Part shown: positions 61,964 to 64,000 of the stretch, piece by piece
Position numbering within the stretch: position 1 is the first letter of the stretch
Layout: each line of letters opens with the position of its first letter
Assembly (NCBI GenBank): GCA_947503265.1
Contig: CANNDC010000001.1
Span: forward strand, 62,001-126,000
Source of the DNA: an uncultured Alteromonadaceae bacterium
GTDB lineage: Bacteria > Pseudomonadota > Gammaproteobacteria > Enterobacterales > Alteromonadaceae
Direction of reading: 5' to 3'
Length of the DNA stretch: 64,000 bases
The notes under the pieces: generated by a model
The model's input: only the letters and a program-made list of their open reading frames with translations
Database searches by the model: none
What the model was told of the DNA's origin: nothing
Position numbers and translations under genes: made by a program

Positions 61964-63400
61964 TTATCTCTGCTTTTGTTTAACGCTTTGGTTTCGGACA
62001 TTAGTGCTGGAACGAACACTTTGATTCCTCGGGCGATGTGAATTCGTCCTAGCTTGCTGCTTCGGCTGGCTATAGCTCCGCTGTTTAGGTTGGCTATGAC
62101 TGCGTTGTTTCGGCTGGCTATAGCTCCGCTGTTTAGGTTGGCTATGACTGCGTTGCTTCGGCTGGCTATAACTCCGTTGTTTAGGTTGGCTATAACTGCG
62201 CTGCTTCGGCTGGCTATAACTCCTTTGTTTGGGTTGGCTATAACTGCGCTGCTTTGGCTCGCTGTAACTCCTCTGTTTAGACTGACTCACCGTTCTTTGT
62301 TTCGAAGTTGAATGACCTGAATTTGTCACCTGCCTTTTTGCTGGGCTTTGGTTGTTATAGCTTTGGGTGTTGTAGCTTTTCGTTTGACGCAATTTTTGCT
62401 GTGTTCTACTAACTTGCCCATTGGAAACCGTCCTTTTTTGTGTTGACACGGTATGCCTTACTTTCTGAGGCTGATATTCATTGGTCCGTGTCCTTTTCAC
62501 TCCTCCATCGTATCGATTACGATAAACGGTTTTAGGAGTATGTTGGCTATAACGAACGCCACGTCTGTGATGACTGTTATGATTCCAGCGTTGATATTCG
62601 TTCACACTTACACGCCTAATTCCGTCATCATATCGCCCATAACGTCTGGGGGAATAATGCACAACTGTGTGTCTATTTCGCCAATGAAATCCACCAAAGA
62701 AAATACTATTTCGAATATAGACTCTGGGGCTCCAATACAAGCCAGCATGCCAATAATAATGTGCTGGTCTGTGCCAGTAGCGCGGTGGATGATGAATCCA
62801 GTGCCAGTTCCCATAAACAACTCGCGTGTCGTAATAAGGTACATAAACCACTTCTCGGCTGACCGGAGTGATAATAATGTCTTCATCCTCTTCGACAACT
62901 TCTATATATTTATTATTACTCAATGAACCCTGTTCATAGGCTTTTTGACGAAGTGATTGAACACTCGCCAGCACTTGAGTTTCATTGGTTAAAAAGGCAT
63001 CTCCCAAATCTTGTAACCAATTTAGATCTTCTACCAGTTGTTGTAGTAAGTTCTCGAAAGGCACTAATGCTTTGACACTCGGATCCCAATCTTGCTCTTC
63101 CACTGCGTCTAAGGCTTCTTTCTCATTGAGATCAGAATTGTTTTCACGCCACCTTGCGGCTTGCACTAATTCTAAGGGGTAGGTAGACGCGACCAAAACT
63201 TGCGACAAGACAGTATCGGGGTACAAGGCAATAGGCGCCAGCATTTGATCCAGCTCAGCTTGGTCAAGTTCAATATTTTCTACTGCTTCTACTTCAGCGA
63301 CCTCATACAGGTCTTCAGCTTGTGCTAGATTGACTGCCAGAAGCACAATAAGCGTAGCTAACGAAATATAAATCAAGATGAATTTTGCTTTATTGTACAT
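61964..63400 (-). CDS. DUF3300 protein with Q-R-S-Y-S-Q-P-K repeat tail
   Basis: From the ATG at 63400, which has a strong GAGGAG site, the protein has 478 residues: a signal peptide (about 1-28), a DUF3300 domain (LDQMLAPIALYPDTVLSQVLVASTYPLELVQAARWRENN, about 45-180), then a Trp/His/Tyr/Arg-rich stretch (about 200-290). The tail has ten eight-residue units of the type QRSYSQPK (about 368-447), and a basic end. The domain is conserved in proteobacteria with unknown function. The basic tail suggests binding to nucleic acid, lipid A or polyanionic cell-surface polymer; this is inference. Confidence 0.85.
   Translation of the reverse strand: MYNKAKFILIYISLATLIVLLAVNLAQAEDLYEVAEVEAVENIELDQAELDQMLAPIALYPDTVLSQVLVASTYPLELVQAARWRENNSDLNEKEALDAVEEQDWDPSVKALVPFENLLQQLVEDLNWLQDLGDAFLTNETQVLASVQSLRQKAYEQGSLSNNKYIEVVEEDEDIIITPVSREVVYVPYYDTRVVYGNWHWIHHPPRYWHRPAHYYWHAGLYWSPRVYIRNSIFFGGFHWRNRHTVVHYSPRRYGRYDDGIRRVSVNEYQRWNHNSHHRRGVRYSQHTPKTVYRNRYDGGVKRTRTNEYQPQKVRHTVSTQKRTVSNGQVSRTQQKLRQTKSYNTQSYNNQSPAKRQVTNSGHSTSKQRTVSQSKQRSYSEPKQRSYSQPKQRSYSQPKQRSYSQPKQRSYSQPKQRSHSQPKQRSYSQPKQRSHSQPKQRSYSQPKQQARTNSHRPRNQSVRSSTNVRNQSVKQKQR
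62060..62299. repeat. 24-bp tandem repeat encoding the DUF3300 tail
   Basis: Ten 24-bp units code for QRSYSQPK-type repeats (eight are QRSYSQPK or QRSHSQPK; the first two are QRTVSQSK and QRSYSEPK). A 48-bp super-period is visible in alternating GCTATAGCTCCG and GCTATGACTGCG segments. The unit length is a multiple of three, so copy number can change without breaking the frame. Confidence 0.9.
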
Positions 63401-63566
63401 TGGGGTTCTCCTCATACTTACCTAAGTTATAAGGGGGAATGCCTTAACGTTAGCTGAACCAATTATTAAGAAAGCAAAATGAATTAGATTACTTTGACTT
63501 TACAGAGCAGTCTAACCCCCCGTGTTGATTCAAAAGAAAAGTTAGGTTTCTATTTGCAGCTAAAAC

Positions 63567-63582
63567 AGTCTAGTCCTAGACT
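63567..63582. promoter_or_regulatory. Palindrome upstream of the second RND adaptor
   Basis: AGTCTAG-TC-CTAGACT is a perfect inverted repeat with 7-bp arms, 87 bp upstream of the adaptor start. It could be an operator for an efflux regulator. No regulator gene is present in the visible part. The rest of the gap 63401-63668 shows nothing else convincing. Confidence 0.35.
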
Positions 63583-63668
63583 TGAGTTAAGAAGAATCAA
63601 GCCCATATAGAGCCTTCTATTAAATTAATGCACGACTCTGATATTCCCTCATCAAGGATTAAACCACT

Positions 63669-64000
63669 ATGCGCCCACTCATTTTCGTAATGTTAACCTG
63701 CTCCATTTTTCTTAGTGGTTGCTCAAAAGAACCGGCTCAACAACAACAGCAACAAGCTCCACAAGTTGATGTGAGCCAGCCTATTCAAGCTGTTATTACT
63801 CAGTGGGATGAATACACAGGACGATTTGAAGCGGTTAACCAAGTTGAGATTAGAGCCAGAGTGAGTGGTTATCTTGAGCAAGTCAATTTTAAAGATGGAC
63901 AAATGGTTAGTAAGGGCGACACCTTATTTATTATTGATCAACGTCCATTCAAAATAGCGTTGAAAAGTGCTAAATCAAGGGTCGACTTGGCCAGAAAGGA
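63669..64000 (+). CDS. RND efflux adaptor lipoprotein, N-terminal part (cut by window end)
   Basis: The first 110 codons are visible. A lipoprotein signal ends Leu-Ser-Gly-Cys17, a glutamine-rich linker (QQQQQQAPQ) follows, and then the adaptor core WDEYTGRFEAVNQVEIRARVSGYLEQVNFKDGQMVSKGDTLFIIDQRPF, the lipoyl-like and hairpin start typical of AcrA/MexE-type proteins. It differs from the adaptor at 59007, which is not a lipoprotein. The pump subunit would be expected downstream, outside the window. Confidence 0.9.
   Translation, partial: MRPLIFVMLTCSIFLSGCSKEPAQQQQQQAPQVDVSQPIQAVITQWDEYTGRFEAVNQVEIRARVSGYLEQVNFKDGQMVSKGDTLFIIDQRPFKIALKSAKSRVDLARK

Noticed and set aside
62054..62311. Plus-strand open frame with LRLAIAPLFRLA repeats
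   Set aside because: It is the reverse reading of the DUF3300 repeat tail, whose strand has domain, signal peptide and ribosome site.

Overview
The window looks like chromosome from a marine gammaproteobacterium of the order Alteromonadales (Alteromonadaceae or a close relative such as Paraglaciecola/Glaciecola). This is an inference from the gene orders hemC-hemD-hemX-hemY and gmk-rpoZ-spoT-..-trmH-..-recG, from the many algal-polysaccharide genes, and from the pairing of a TonB-dependent receptor with SapC and tryptophan-halogenase-like proteins. No similarity search was run; calls rest on motifs and remembered families.

Left part (1-15.8 kb): a locus for a sulfated glycan. It holds a GH127 enzyme cut by the left edge, a DsbC-like thiol isomerase, three S1 formylglycine sulfatases, a GH110-like beta-helix galactosidase, and a SASA/SGNH esterase lipoprotein. 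An FCD-GntR regulator, KDG kinase, UxaC and UxuB for uronate catabolism follow. The exported enzymes would desulfate, deacylate and trim the glycan, and UxaC, UxuB and KdgK would take released uronate towards the Entner-Doudoroff route. The locus ends exactly at a tRNA-Arg(CCG): the uxuB reading frame runs 30 nt into the antisense of the tRNA 3' end.

Core chromosome (16-34.5 kb): a TetR gene with two unusual dyads, the hem operon, a YHS protein, an esterase, cyaY, then the gmk-rpoZ-spoT-ridA-trmH-recG-rsmJ block. Two tandem thioredoxin-fold peroxiredoxin-like genes sit between trmH and recG. A degenerate 15-bp tandem repeat of 11 units (24342-24506) lies between gmk and rpoZ.

Integron cassettes (34.5-36.6 kb): three consecutive gene cassettes, each with an attC-type recombination site and with cassette ends that are exact reverse complements (11, 12 and 9 nt). 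No integrase gene is in the window, so this is a CALIN-type array, a cluster of attC sites lacking a neighbouring integrase. The cassettes carry two exported proteins of unknown function and one small DUF1330/ABM-like protein. A possible fourth, decayed cassette precedes them.

Right part (37-64 kb): an Lrp regulator divergent from a divergent tryptophan-dioxygenase-like gene and a kynureninase; two MsrA-type genes; a 117-bp inverted-repeat element; and a TonB receptor / SapC / two flavin halogenases / DUF6445 cluster. A GH1 glucosidase, GPH sugar transporter and LacI regulator follow, with three near-identical LacI-type palindromes in the control region they share with the receptor. Then come a GST, a GH16 lipoprotein, an RND efflux pair, a DsrE-like protein, an ATP-grasp protein, a DUF3300 protein with an eight-residue repeat tail, and the start of a second RND adaptor cut by the right edge.
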